Below, in pieces: positions 36,271-48,504 of a stretch of 64,000 nt of DNA. This stretch comes from Brachionus rotundiformis. Its lineage: Eukaryota > Rotifera > Eurotatoria > Ploima > Brachionidae. Under the pieces are notes generated by a model, which did no database searches, had not been told where the DNA came from, and saw only the letters and a list, made by a program, of their open reading frames with translations. Numbering within the stretch: the stretch's first letter is position 1; each line of letters opens with the position of its first letter. Location of the stretch: contig JAESIW010000138.1 of the NCBI GenBank assembly GCA_016802295.1, positions 691,904 to 755,903 of the forward strand, in the 5' to 3' direction. Made by a program: the position numbers and the translations under genes.

Positions 36271-38261
36271 ATGACAAAAATAGATGCTGCTAGACAAGAG
36301 GCTGTGTCTAAGCTTGGAAATGTAAAAACTGAAACATTGGACCCTAAACAAAATCATAAACGAAAATTGGAGAAAAAAAACTCTGGCAAGCAAAAATTAA
36401 AGCGTAGCTCAAGTGAATCCAAGCTTCACTTTTCAGATGCCGATTTTTCCAATTCAGGCCTATTCAAATCTAAATCTTCGCGGTTAATAGATGACACTAG
36501 TTTAATAAAAACCTATCTGAAAAATCAAACTCCCATTCGATTATACACTAGCATACCAGCTCAGCATATGCCACCTCTACATATCACAAACCAAGATGAA
36601 GTCAAGAAAAAGTTTATTGACCATAAAATTCCACCAGTATTGAAATTCAAGGCTGATGAACGTTCAATTCAAAATATCGTAAACAAACATAGCAAGACAA
36701 ATTTTCAGCACTTTTTCAAAGCCAAGAATATTCTGGATACCGTCAAATCAAAATATCCCAATTTGATTAGCTACTATGAAGCAAATTTTGGTCAAAAAAT
36801 AAAAGCAGTCAAATGCGTCGATCTGATCGGAAAATATTTGTCTGACAATAAAATAAGTGGAGATCTTACCATTAGTTTTGCACCAGGTATTTATCCAAAA
36901 AGTTTATGAATAGAGGTAAATTAACAAAATTTTTTTATTAAGGCTTGACTTGTTCAGGCAGAATTACCTCTTACATGCAGAACAAAAATGATCCATCGAC
37001 AAGAAAATTTTCCATTTGGATTAATGATGGTGAAGAGAACCAATTTTTAAGAAAAGATGGCATCATCTCTCTGTGTGATCATGAATTAGGCACTCATTAC
37101 TTCAGATCTTACAACGATGGTAATTATAAATTTGGTATTTGGGGATTAAAGTGTAAAAATTTCTTGGACAAATAATATATAAATTAGAATCTAGTTTATT
37201 TAAGGTTTGTTGAGTTTTGGTGGTTATCATATAAAAAATTAAAAGTCGTATTTTTTAAAAATTTATTAAAATATCTAGTCAATAAAAATAATAAAATACC
37301 AAAATATATATATTTTCCCTAAAATTCGTGGAATTAAAATAAAATTTAGATTGAAAACTTTTCTAATATTAATTTATCTATTCATAGAATTTTCCTACTA
37401 AAATTCGAATTAATTTTTTTTTTAAATTATTGTATTATTTGGAGTCTTAAGGGCTTCAAATTTGGTTCAATGAACGAAAAAAATTTGGCTTGAGACCAAC
37501 CAACTCGAATGAACTGTTGCAGACCGAGGAAGGTCTAGCTGCACTGAATACTTTGATAAATGCCAATTTGAAGTATCTGTTTCTACCAGCTTTACTCTAT
37601 TGTATGAAAAATTATTACAATAATTCAAATTAGCTGTATTTTTTACATAGATATGGCTTGCATGGCTGATAGGATGACTTTTGAGCAATTGTACAATCAT
37701 ATGGAAAAATACATAGAAATACCAGAAGAAAGATGGAAGCTAGTCACTCGAGTCAAGCGTGGAATATCTGACCCCTATAAAATAGGCTCATATTCTCGTG
37801 ATCAAAGCTATTTCCACGGAGCCATAGATATTTTGCAAAATTTGGAAAATGTGGATTTTATTACTTTGATGAGTGGCAAAATTTGTCTTGATGAATGTGA
37901 ACGGATTAAGAGAATCGCTCGTATTGACGCGTTAAAAATTCCCAAATTTATGAAAGATATGCATTCGTATAAGGAAAAGTTGAGGACAATTGGAATAGTA
38001 AATGGAATTATTGAGCAAAGATCTAATGATAAACTTAAAAGAGGAACTTTAATTGTAGATAAAAATCTAGAAGATGTGAAAAATAATGAGATAACCAAGA
38101 ATCCGAGAGATCTTTACCGGAAAAATTTAAACGAGAACAGTTTAACTTCTATTGAGATAAAAAGGTATATAAATAGAGAAATTGTGTCCAAGACTAAAAA
38201 TACTGTTGAGCATAGACCAGATGTAACAGATAACAATTCATCTTTATGCATTATCATTTGA
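36271..38261 (+). CDS. Microtubule-associated tyrosine carboxypeptidase (MATCAP / KIAA0895 family)
   Basis: Zinc carboxypeptidase family that removes the C-terminal Tyr of alpha-tubulin. Four exons, 36271-36886, 36943-37119, 37452-37601, 37651-38261, close in phase to 517 residues. A Lys/Ser-rich N-terminal tail, which may bind microtubules, is followed by the DUF1704 catalytic domain. The zinc/active-site motif HELGTHYFR is at about 252-260 (HExGTH as in MATCAP1/2), then GLRPTNSNELLQTEEGLAAL with the conserved EEG, and MADRMTFEQLYNHME and TRVKRGISD in the expected order. The protein ends SSLCIII, a possible CaaX prenylation box that I do not recall for vertebrate MATCAPs. It could target the enzyme to membranes or the ciliary membrane. 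Ciliary genes follow in this window. Confidence 0.9.
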
Positions 38262-39939
38262 TATTTAGCTTTAAACTACTAAGTTTTAAACTTCTAAATT
38301 AAGTTTTAATCTCTAAGAAATCTAATAAAAAAATAAATATTTTAAAAATTCAAAATTTTCTAATCAATTCAAACTCTCATTATTTTTTTTAAAATAATTC
38401 TCAAATAAAAAAACAATCATATTCCCCAAGTACTTATTTCCATGTATTCTATATTACGATCAATAGGTTTTTGATCGATATTTTTTAATTTATAAAATGG
38501 AAGTTTGTCAAATTCTAATTGTTTAACCCTTTTGCATAATTTTTGTGATAAAAATAATATTCTTTTAATTATTTATTAACAATGTTTTTTGAACAAAGGT
38601 GCAATGTTTTTTTTTGGAATAGAAATTCAAGTTTTTATAGTGATGTATTTCAGCCGAGACTAATATCATAAAAAATTTATTTTATTTTCCATTGCTTGTC
38701 GAATTGGTGAATTCAAATGATTATAAATTTAAATGATTATGATTCTAAATTTTTAACATGTAAATTTTCGATAACTATCTTTTTTTTTGAAGGTGTCAAA
38801 ATTAAAAGCTAAATTTATATAAATTCACGATCCTTGAACAAACAACAATTTTCTAATTTAACAAAAAATTTATTAAGGAAAAGTTTTATCATTTATTTTT
38901 CATTGTTTTCTCGAAATCGGCTTGTAATATTATGAAAATTTAATTTTTCCATCTATTTTTAAGTGATTTCAAGTTTTCCAAATGATCGAGCTAATTTGAA
39001 TCATAAGTTAGAAAAAAAAAATATGCGCCATATTAAGTTTCATATTAAATTACAACACTCTATAGATTCCATATTTTTCCTTACTAATCATGGTACTCTC
39101 CATTTTAATTAACATGTAAATTAGAAAGCAAAAAATATACTCAATCAAGTCCTTAGTTTATTTAAAAGTTGGATTAAAATTAATTTTTTGTTCAAAACCC
39201 CTTAAGGAATTTAAATACTTAACTAATCTCATCATCATGCTATTCTGTCAAATTGTTAAAATTTTAAAATTGTATTATAAAAGATTTACACTATAATTAT
39301 CTTATCTATTCATTAAATAATAAACTCCAACATTAATTAATTAATATCCTTTGTTATTTCTGGTCGGAATTATTTACCTTATAGGTACTCTTTTAAAGCG
39401 GAAGCTATTGCTAATTACAGGGATCTTTACAAAAAAAGTCAATTTTATTAACAAGTTGGATCCCATTAATTATACTTCATTAGATACATTTCTGTAAACT
39501 AGTCTTTAAATGAATTAATTTTCTTAGATAAAATAAAATAAACACTTAAATATATATCTAAAAAGTAGTTCTTAAAGTTAAGTATTAGAAAAAGAAACAC
39601 TTTATAAGATTTGATGGATGGTAATTACTTAAACCAGTTATTTCTGCTTGCCTGGAAAAAGCACACAACAGATTGAGATAAATTCGCCTAATGTTTAATT
39701 TTTGACAAGAGAACTTCTGCTTTAAGCTCGAACAATCTGGTCCTTCAAAAAAATTAAACAAATAATTAAATTTACATAATTTTAAATAAGCTTTTATTAA
39801 ATAAAATAGTTATTACTATTGAAAAACTTGGAGAGTATATTAAACTTAAATGAATATTTTAATATGTTTAGAAAGCTTGTTATGAAAATGACCAAAAAAT
39901 AAGAGATTATATTTATTTATTATTTCAAGCAATCAAGTC
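38262..39939. other. Spacer between the MATCAP and MCTP genes
   Basis: 1.7 kb AT-rich DNA with no exon I can support. It ends with an acceptor-like ttcaag 11 bases before the MCTP start. Confidence 0.4.
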
Positions 39940-42900
39940 ATGTTTAACAAGTCGAAAAAAAAGCCACCGGCTTTGGCAATAGCCGAAACCAACGAAAACA
40001 AGACATCGAACTTGAATAGAAAATTGTCAATAAAAAAAAATATCAGCAAGTCGTTTAGTAGCTTGGTATCTGGTTTGCGAAAAAGCATTAACATTGGAAA
40101 GAACAACCAAACTGGAAGTGGTGAATCGTTGAATAAGAACAAGAATTCCAATTCCCTATCGGATATATCATCAAATATGATTTACAAAGATCAGCCAAAT
40201 CATGGTAAAAATGCCGGATCTAATGCCATAAAAAATCAGTCAATAAAAACATATAAAAGATCGCTAAAAAACGTAAGTTTATTTTTTTCAACTTATTTCC
40301 TGATTAGAAGACACATATCATTCATTAAAATGAAATTAATTGTGCTGAATGATTTAATAAAAATGATTAATGCTAAAGATTAAAGAAATTTGAATAGAAT
40401 ATTTGGAAATTAAAATAGTATTAACTAAATTTTCTTCTTTGACATTCTAATTTATTCAGGCTTTGGATAATTGGCAAGATCCATTGGGCTCAAAAATGTT
40501 AAAATTTTCTTATGCTTATCATAATTTTAATTTTTCGAATAGAGCTAGTTAAGTGTTTAAGACACCTGGGACTAATAAAAAAACAAATAAATAAAATAAA
40601 AAAATTTTGTTTTAAAAATTTGTTAATTTTAATACGATTTTTTTCAACTTGAAAAAATCAATAATTTTGTAAAAAATTGCATAACAATAGTTACGATCAC
40701 GTCGTGTAAATTGTCATATCTTCCAAATGAGAACTCTTTGGATAAATTATTTTTTTGACAATTTTTTTTTTACTTTCCGCTTTAATTCATATAAACAAAA
40801 TACAATGAACATAATTTCAGAAAATAGACACTAAATAAATAAAATTTAATTTCGCTATATGTCATAATTCAAATGAGTTAAATTTTTTATATATATTTTT
40901 CATATTAAATAGAGGCAAATTAATTTCAATGGATAATTAGGATCAAGAATTGAATTATTTATTCAAAAATTAAAATTTGTTCAATAAATTAAAAATTTTA
41001 ACTAGAGTTAGATTAAATATCTTAAATAAAAGTAATTTATCGATTTATTTTATTAAATTTAAATTTAACTTATAAAAAATAGTAATTAATTGTTAAAATT
41101 CTAATTCATATTGTAAATAAGCTCTTGATGCTAATTTAAGTATTGAGGAAATTACCATCCGTAGCCTGTAAATTGGGTGCATCAAAATTGTGAATTAGAA
41201 TTGTTTATCAAATATTGGCTGCTATTTTATTTCTTTTTCTTATATTTAAACCATAGATTGAGACTATTAAGCATCAAAAAAATAATCAATATTTTAAAAA
41301 TTAATTCTAAAAGTTAAATTATAAATTAATTAGTATTATTTAATCGATTTGTTGTATCAAAAAATTGGCATGTTTTTTGCTCCCTAAAGACATTGTTTCA
41401 CATCACGAAATTTAACTTGAGGAAATTATTGATTAAATTGCGTAATAGAATACTTGGCTGAATATATTTTTATTACAGTATATAATTTTTCTATTTTAGA
41501 CAATTGTTTCTTTTTGTTGTTAATAAATCACGGTATCATACAATTTTCACAATTGTTGCATTTAATTAAAGTCTGGTATACACAAAAGTATAAGCGTATT
41601 TTAATTTCGGACAAATTATAGTTAGAAATAGATGTTCTGAGAACATTTGGGAAATTCAGCTCAATTAACATGGTTTATAACTTGATTTGAAATATGAGCT
41701 TTAGATGTTGTTTATTCAAACTGAAAAAAGTAAGATAACTGTTAATATTTACCTAAGGAAACGAAAAATTGTCAAAAAATATAAAAATAATGGGTTGCTA
41801 AAATTATACTAGTGGTTAGGATGCTAGCGAAAAAATATGTGCACTTATTAAATCAATTTAACTGCCTATCCATCTACTTACTTTAGTCTTATAATATAAA
41901 AATTACTCAATTTGTGACAATTATCTGATCAGTATGTTACTTTTAATAAGTTTATCGAAAAAATGTCAAGGATATTTAAATTTGAATGAATTTCAAATAA
42001 ATTTCTGAATTTAATAACTTATGGGAAACCTGAATATGTCTCATCCATTTAAAATAATATCTAAGATAGCTAAATAATGGAAGAAAAATAAATTAATTTA
42101 TAAAAAAATCGATTTTGTTTTAGATCATAACTTTCCGAAGAGATAATTTATTTATTACCATCAAAATGCAAATTTAAGCTAAAATTAAAAATATCATTCG
42201 GCAACCTTTGTAATTTTAATGAATTAAAATGATGTGTCAAAAAAATGTTTCATAATAAAAAAGTTCTAATTTTAATCTTTTTTTTTAATTAGAGCCAATT
42301 GTCTTCATATTACCTTAAAAATTTGAACGATGAGATAAATACTGATACAAATATCAATGGTGACCAAAATGATCGAGATAATCAGGATCCAACGAACCAA
42401 AATTTTCAATTGGATATATCCAAAGAAATCGACATTGTTAAGTCGAATTCGCTTCCATTCAAGCTTGAAGATAATCAAGAAATAAACAAACAAGAAAAAA
42501 TTGTTGTCAACGAGTCGAACGAGAAACTTGACTTGATTGACGACTTGCCCGAATTTTTGGTAAATAATGGCGATTCAAGCCGAAAATTTGCCAAACAAAC
42601 AAGTTTCTCATCTGAACCTCAAACTAGTTCCAGTTTTTCTTATTTAAATAATACATCCACAAATCCTTGTTATTATGAGTTGAAATTAAAGCTAGTTGGT
42701 GGAAAAAATTTGGCTATTAGAGATATTGGCGGATCTAGTGATCCGTATGCAAAATTTGTTCTCAATGGGATCAATGTTTATAAATCCAAAATAGTATTCA
42801 AAAATTTAAATCCTGAATGGGATGAAGAGTTTACCATAAATTTGTCTCCATCGGTCTTGCCTAATAAAACAAAGCGCTCTACGAGTGTCCAAAGTTTTGA

Positions 42901-45580
42901 AACAAATACCATTGACGAACCATTGGAATCTTTCTTATCAAAATTTAAACTCAAAATGTACATTTATGACTATGATCGAGGTTTTTTAGCTGATGATCTT
43001 ATCGGCTATTCAGTTATAGATTTGAGCTTTCTCAAAGAAAACATGTGAATTAATTTATATTAATTGTGTGAATTAATTAATTTTTATTTTTTTTTAATAA
43101 AATTTTTAAAGTGAGGAAACATTAGAAATAGAGCTCGAAGATGAAAAGTTAGCCAAAGACGAATACCTTGGACTAATCACTTTAGATTTATTACTTGTTC
43201 CCAAATTTTCATATGAAGAAATCGAAAAGAAAGAAGTAGAATTTTTTTTCGTTATGTTGATATTTTGTCAATTTTTTTTTCAAGTCTATTTCGACAAATA
43301 AACTATCTAGTTCAGCCAGTACTCCAATTCTGATCCGAGGCAAGCGCGCTCCATACCAACTTTGGCAATGCCTTGTAAATGTAATTTTGATTGAATGCAA
43401 TGACCTGTTGGCCATGGACTCTAATGGTTTTTCAGATCCCTATGTCAAATTCCGTCTAGAAAACGAACGCTATAGATCAAAAGTAGTAATTAGAAAATAG
43501 AGTTTGAACCTGATTAAATATTATTTTATTTTTAGACAATTAGGCGTACTTTGAATCCAAGATTTCTCGAGCAGTTTCAACTTTATATCTATGATACAAA
43601 CAAAATGGTTTTAAATATATCAGTATTTGACTATGATTCTACCAGCAATTCTGATGATTTTATTGGAAAAACTTGGATTGATTTGAAAGATTTGTCCATT
43701 GAAAAGACAAATTTTGTTAAATTAGATCTAGAAAATGGCGCTGGTAGCGTTTCTCTTCTACTAACCATCACTGGAATTTATGATACAGGAATTTTTCCTC
43801 AAAATACTGATTACAATCAAATTCTTAGTTCTCATTACAAAGAACAAATTAAAAATAAATATGTATGTTTTATTAAAATGAATTATAAAAAATGTTTTAA
43901 TAATTTATTTAAATAATTAAAAGAGTTTTGTGAATTCATTTAGTAACTTTGATGATGTTGGCTGGTTGAGAGTGAAAGTTTTGCGAGCTGAAAGCCTTGC
44001 ATCGGCCGATATGAATGGAAAAAGTGATCCTTTTTGTTGCCTACAGCTAATTAATGACTATGTCCAAACCTTTACTGTTTACAAAACATTGAATCCAGAA
44101 TGGGAACAAGTTTTTGAATTGTAAAATTAATATTGTTCCTAAGTTGTTATATAAAAATTTTTTTTAAATTAAAGTAAAGTAAACGATATACATTCCGTTT
44201 TAGAAGTAACTGTTCTTGATGAAGATAAAAATAAAGTGTATGAATTTTTGGGAAAAATAGAGATTCCATTGATAAATGTAATTTAGAATTAAATTTTCAA
44301 GAATTTTTTTTCAAATTGATATAAAGATTCAAAATGGTAAAAGAAAAACCTATGCCTTAAAGGATAAAAAGTTACTTAATAAGACCAAAGGTGGAATTGA
44401 GCTTCAAATGGAATTGGTTTACAACCCAGTAATAAAAATAAGATAATATAAATTTGATATGTAAAATTAGATTATTTTTTAGATAAAAGCTGTAATAAAG
44501 ACATTCAATCCAAAAGATGAAAAATTAATAACTCAAGAGCCTAAACTAAAAGTTCCAGTAATTTGGCTAACTTAAATACCAGCCTTTTTTTTCAAAAATA
44601 TCAATTATTAAAGGTTTTAAAACAAAATATAAAAAGAATACACAATTTAGTTCAAGGTTTGATAAATACTGGAAATTTCATAGACAGTTGCTTTCGTTGG
44701 GTATACCCAATTCGTAGTTTAGTAGCATTTTTGGTATGACTCAGAAGTTTTACCATAACATTCAACATTTAATACTATTATTTAAGAGCTTTGTACTTAT
44801 TGTTATGAATTTCGAAATTTATATGCTTCCATTAACTCTCTTGATGATATTTCTGAAAAATTATATGCTTATAAAATTGAAGGCCTATAACGCAACACAA
44901 GATGAGGAAGTAAATATAATTTTGACAATTTATTTAAATTTTAAATATAATTTTTAAAGGAATTGAATTTCGACTGCTTTGAAGAAGAAGAAGATGCTTC
45001 TGATCCAGATTCGACCAAAGTAATTTAATTTTCTTAAAGAATTAGTGATCTTAATGATTAAAAATGACAGGAACCGAAAAAAAGCTTCCGTGAACGATTA
45101 AATGAAATTCAAGAGATTTGTCTAAAAGTGCAAACAACTTTGGATAATGTTGCTTCTTTAGGGGAAAGAGTGATAAAGTATAAATATAATAAAAAAGTCT
45201 TATTTGTAAATATATTTTTGTTAAAAATTCATTAGCACATTTTTGTTCAAAAATGCATGGCTTTCTTGGCTGGCAATAATCATTTTGAGTATTGCTACAT
45301 TGATATTATATTTTGTGCCAGTAAGATATTTGATATTAATATGGGGTATGATTAAAATTTGAAAAATTATATTATTTTAATAAATTGATAAGGAATCAAC
45401 AAGTTTACTAAACAACTTAGAAAACCGCCAGGATTTGTTGATAGTGTGGAAATTTTGGATTTTTTGTCACGTGTACCATCAAAAAAAGAGTTGTTCAAAT
45501 ACAGGGAAGAAACTTTACAAAATAATTCAGAAATTAATAGTTTAAAAAATGTTAATAAGAAAAAACGAAGAACTAGCTAA
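39940..45580 (+). CDS. Multiple C2 and transmembrane domain protein (MCTP)
   Basis: ER-anchored calcium sensor of the MCTP1/2 family, linked to synaptic homeostasis and vesicle traffic. Fifteen exons close in phase to 971 residues: 39940-40272, 42293-43044, 43112-43235, 43285-43485, 43536-43862, 43924-44120, 44175-44277, 44327-44428, 44483-44551, 44614-44733, 44787-44909, 44960-45019, 45071-45177, 45236-45345, 45393-45580. A long Ser/Asn-rich N-terminus precedes three C2 domains (about 238-400, 420-545, 590-705), each with calcium-loop motifs: GGSSDPYAKF, NGFSDPYVKF with DYDSTSNSDDFIG, and NGKSDPFCCL with DEDKNKVYEFLG. The C-terminal reticulon-like region has two membrane segments (about 770-800 and 882-908) and ends FTKQLRKPPGFVDSV...FLSRVPS, as in the family. 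A 2-kb intron follows exon 1. C2A has a 30-residue Lys/Ser/Thr insert. Confidence 0.93.
40273..42292 (+). other. Large first intron of MCTP
   Basis: By far the largest intron in the window (2020 bp). It contains one exon-like segment, about 40460-40497, between a tattcag acceptor and a gtta donor, encoding ALDNWQDPLGSK. It leaves phase 2 and so cannot be spliced to the next exon without a frame shift. It may be an alternative exon or chance. Confidence 0.4.
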
Positions 45581-46249
45581 AAGAATCCGGTTTTTGTGAA
45601 ATATTTAAATTTGGGAATAAAATTTAATTTAAACAAAACAGCTTTAATAAATTTCTTTTTATTTAAGTTATGTGGATAATTTTTTCAATCAAAAGATAAT
45701 TTGACGTATAAAGAAGTGTTAAAATATTTTAAAATTAATAATACCATCAAAAAATATTAAATTAGAATATTACCATTTCATTGCGAATTATAGGTATATA
45801 ATTTGGGTCTAATTGGTATGAAGTTTTTTAGAGCACCAACCACGACAAAATTCAGATTTATTTTTAAAAACTAAGTATTTCTCTTTGAATATGAGTCAAT
45901 ATCTCATATAACTATCTTATCTCTTGAATAATTAATCAGCAAAACTTATTAAAATTCATTTTACCTTATTTGGCATTTTGTGAGAGTAACCTTACTCTTT
46001 TTGGGAATCTTGTCACGTACTTGATTCAGTATATAAGAAACTCTTTTATATTATTATTTATGCTTAAATTATATAGTCAAATAAAGAATTAGTTAAAGCA
46101 ATCTTTCCATTGTCCCATAATATATTACAAATAAAATAATAAAAGAATACCATTTAAAATATTTAATTAAAATAAAAGACCACAAATAATACGCTGAAAA
46201 AAACATTATAATCATAAAATATTTTTGTAAATAATTATTAAAAGCCTTC
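45581..46249. other. Convergent intergenic region
   Basis: MCTP (plus) and the PLAT gene (minus) converge here. About 670 bp holding both 3' flanks; no coding exon is seen. Confidence 0.4.
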
Positions 46250-48504
46250 TTAAGCGTTATTTAATAATGGTTTTTTCCATGGAAAAAGCTCTAAGTGATC
46301 ATTTTTCGCATTTAACCAGCAATGAATCGGAAACCTTTATTATCAAGTAATTAGTATTGAATTTAAAGTCAAAAATTTATCTATTCTTTACTTATAAGCT
46401 TCATTCCTGCATGCTACTTTTATTTGAATAGCTTCTAGATGCCACTCTGAGTCACTATTCAAAGGAATATAGAAAATTTCGATTTTTTTTATCTTTGAAA
46501 ATAATCATAATTTATAGTTTTTTACAGGAAAAAATTTCAAAACTACTTTTCCAACATCAGGAGCGCTAAATTCATAATTGTCCATTAAGCTATTCTCAAA
46601 GCTGCCATCATTCAATTCAATTTTTCCAGTTCTACAAGCATCACCATAAATGATTAAATATACTTTACCTTTGGCTTCTTTGTTTTGATCAGGGCCTGTT
46701 TCACTCAAAATTTCATAATCTAAAATAAATATTTTTTAAATAAAGAAAAAAAATTGAAATTTTTATTTAACCAATGTGAATATGACGCTCTGGATGTTTC
46801 CACACCTCCAAGTCCAATTCACATTTGCCATCTTCAAAGTATTCGCCTAGAACTCTCTCAATTGGAAATTTGTATGCTTCTGACCTGATTGGAATTTTAA
46901 TTTCAATAAAGTCAATGTATAGAAAGTTATCTGGTGTATTATCTGGATTTATTGACAAATTAATTTTTTCTATTTTGCCAACATCTTCTGATTTAAACTC
47001 AAAATATTTTTCTTTGGGATCTTGGTCAAGATGATCTTGACGCTTGGTTTCATAATTATTCAAATAAATTTTTCTTGTGCATCCTTTGGCACCTTTTATA
47101 ATAAAGTATACATCAACCAAATGCTTATTAGGATTTGTTTGACCATCTATGTCATTAATGCGTAGTACCACCTGATACAATATTTCTATACATTCAAATT
47201 TAGAATAAAAACGCTATAAAATTAATTGCTTACCACAAGTGTTCATTGGAAAAAGAACTATCTCTTCAGTAGGAATCAAAATTTTGTTTACTGCAAAGCT
47301 TAAGAAAAAATATTTTAAAAAAATGTATCGCGAATAAAATTCCTATACTGGGATGATTCTGTGCTTTTTAGATTTTTAACTTCAAAGCTATCCACATACC
47401 AATTATTGCTTGGATTCGACTCACTTTGGTTCACAATGACCACTTTAATTATCTAGAATAATGATCTAATTTTAGATTTATTTTCTGTGAAAAATAATAA
47501 ACCTAAATTAATCAAAGAAAATAAAGAAGTGAATAATGAAAATTTAATTCTCTTTGATTGATCAAGTACTGAATTGATCGGATAATGGAAATTAACTGAT
47601 TAAATTTATTCAAGTTAGAAAAAAGAAAATTCCATAAATCTATCAAATTCTCACCCGACCAACATCATTGGCAAAAATTTCAAAAATGTCTTTCTTGCCA
47701 CAAACAAAAGCCTGTTTATTCAATTGACTATGCTGAAGTTTTATCAACCTAGTCTTATCCTTGTCACCAATTAGTTGAAAAGAAATATTTAGATCAGTCG
47801 ATTTGTTCATTTGTTTACTGCCAGTATGAGTAGTGATAACATAATAAATGCCTTTTATTAAATAGCTAAATTTTGTCGGAAGTGTTTTAACCAAAATTAC
47901 CATTTTCACCAGGCTTAAGATTGGGTCTAAGCACTAAAGGTACATTTGGACTGATTGATTTATCAATAGGAAATCTTGACAGATTTAATGTTAAATTTTT
48001 AAAATTTATTTAAAATTATTTACATTTGCAGATCATTGCGGAAGATGTTTTTAACTTGAATTTCAATTAAATTTACTTCCTTAATGCTATCTTGACAAAT
48101 GAAATTCAATAGCTCTAGTTGCTTTATCTTTTAAGAAAAATTAATTAGCTGAATAAAACATTAAAAGCTGAATTTACTTTTCCGGTATCTTTTTCGCTAA
48201 TTTTAAATTCATGAAGATAAGAAACATAATTTGTATTAGCTGCAGAGACTTTTTTTATTAATCTGATTAACTCTTGACTCAAGCTCAAGTCTAACTCATT
48301 GCGGTCACCTTTTAATTTTAGCTCAAAACTCCATTTACTTTTTTCTTTAGAAAGGTTTATCTCTGCTTGAATTGAAATCAAATATTCAACTAAAAAATGA
48401 TAAAAATAAAAAAATTTAAGTTAATTTATTGTACATTAAGGAGTAAAATTGGTCAAAATCCTTCAAATAAATTAAAACTTACTTATTGGACTTGACAAGC
48501 TCAT
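46250..48504 (-). CDS. Four-PLAT-domain protein
   Basis: Protein built almost entirely of PLAT/LH2 beta-sandwich domains, a lipid- or protein-binding module best known from lipoxygenases, polycystins and LOXHD1. Eleven exons close in phase to 516 residues: 48504-48483, 48389-48178, 48127-48024, 47974-47901, 47851-47655, 47452-47349, 47298-47234, 47185-46772, 46719-46547, 46492-46392, 46334-46250. Four diverged repeats at about 8-115, 137-245, 260-385 and 398-505 share the pattern: opening strand (YVITTHTG), LKGDR or LIGDKDKTRLIKL, (D)DVGK or DVGR before an intron, an IKxIxIxxxxxxxWxLxxIxI strand, and a closing FPI. No signal peptide or membrane segment. No other domain type was found. A short out-of-frame upstream ATG overlaps the chosen start. 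It lies next to, and on the same strand as, a PLAT-bearing ODAD4 gene. Confidence 0.85.

Noticed and set aside
44736..44957. Open frame starting at 44736 within MCTP
   Set aside because: It reads through the intron at 44734-44786; only its later part is the real MCTP exon 44787-44909.
46825..47034. Plus-strand frame opposite the PLAT gene
   Set aside because: Antisense shadow of a long PLAT exon with no splice context or family match.
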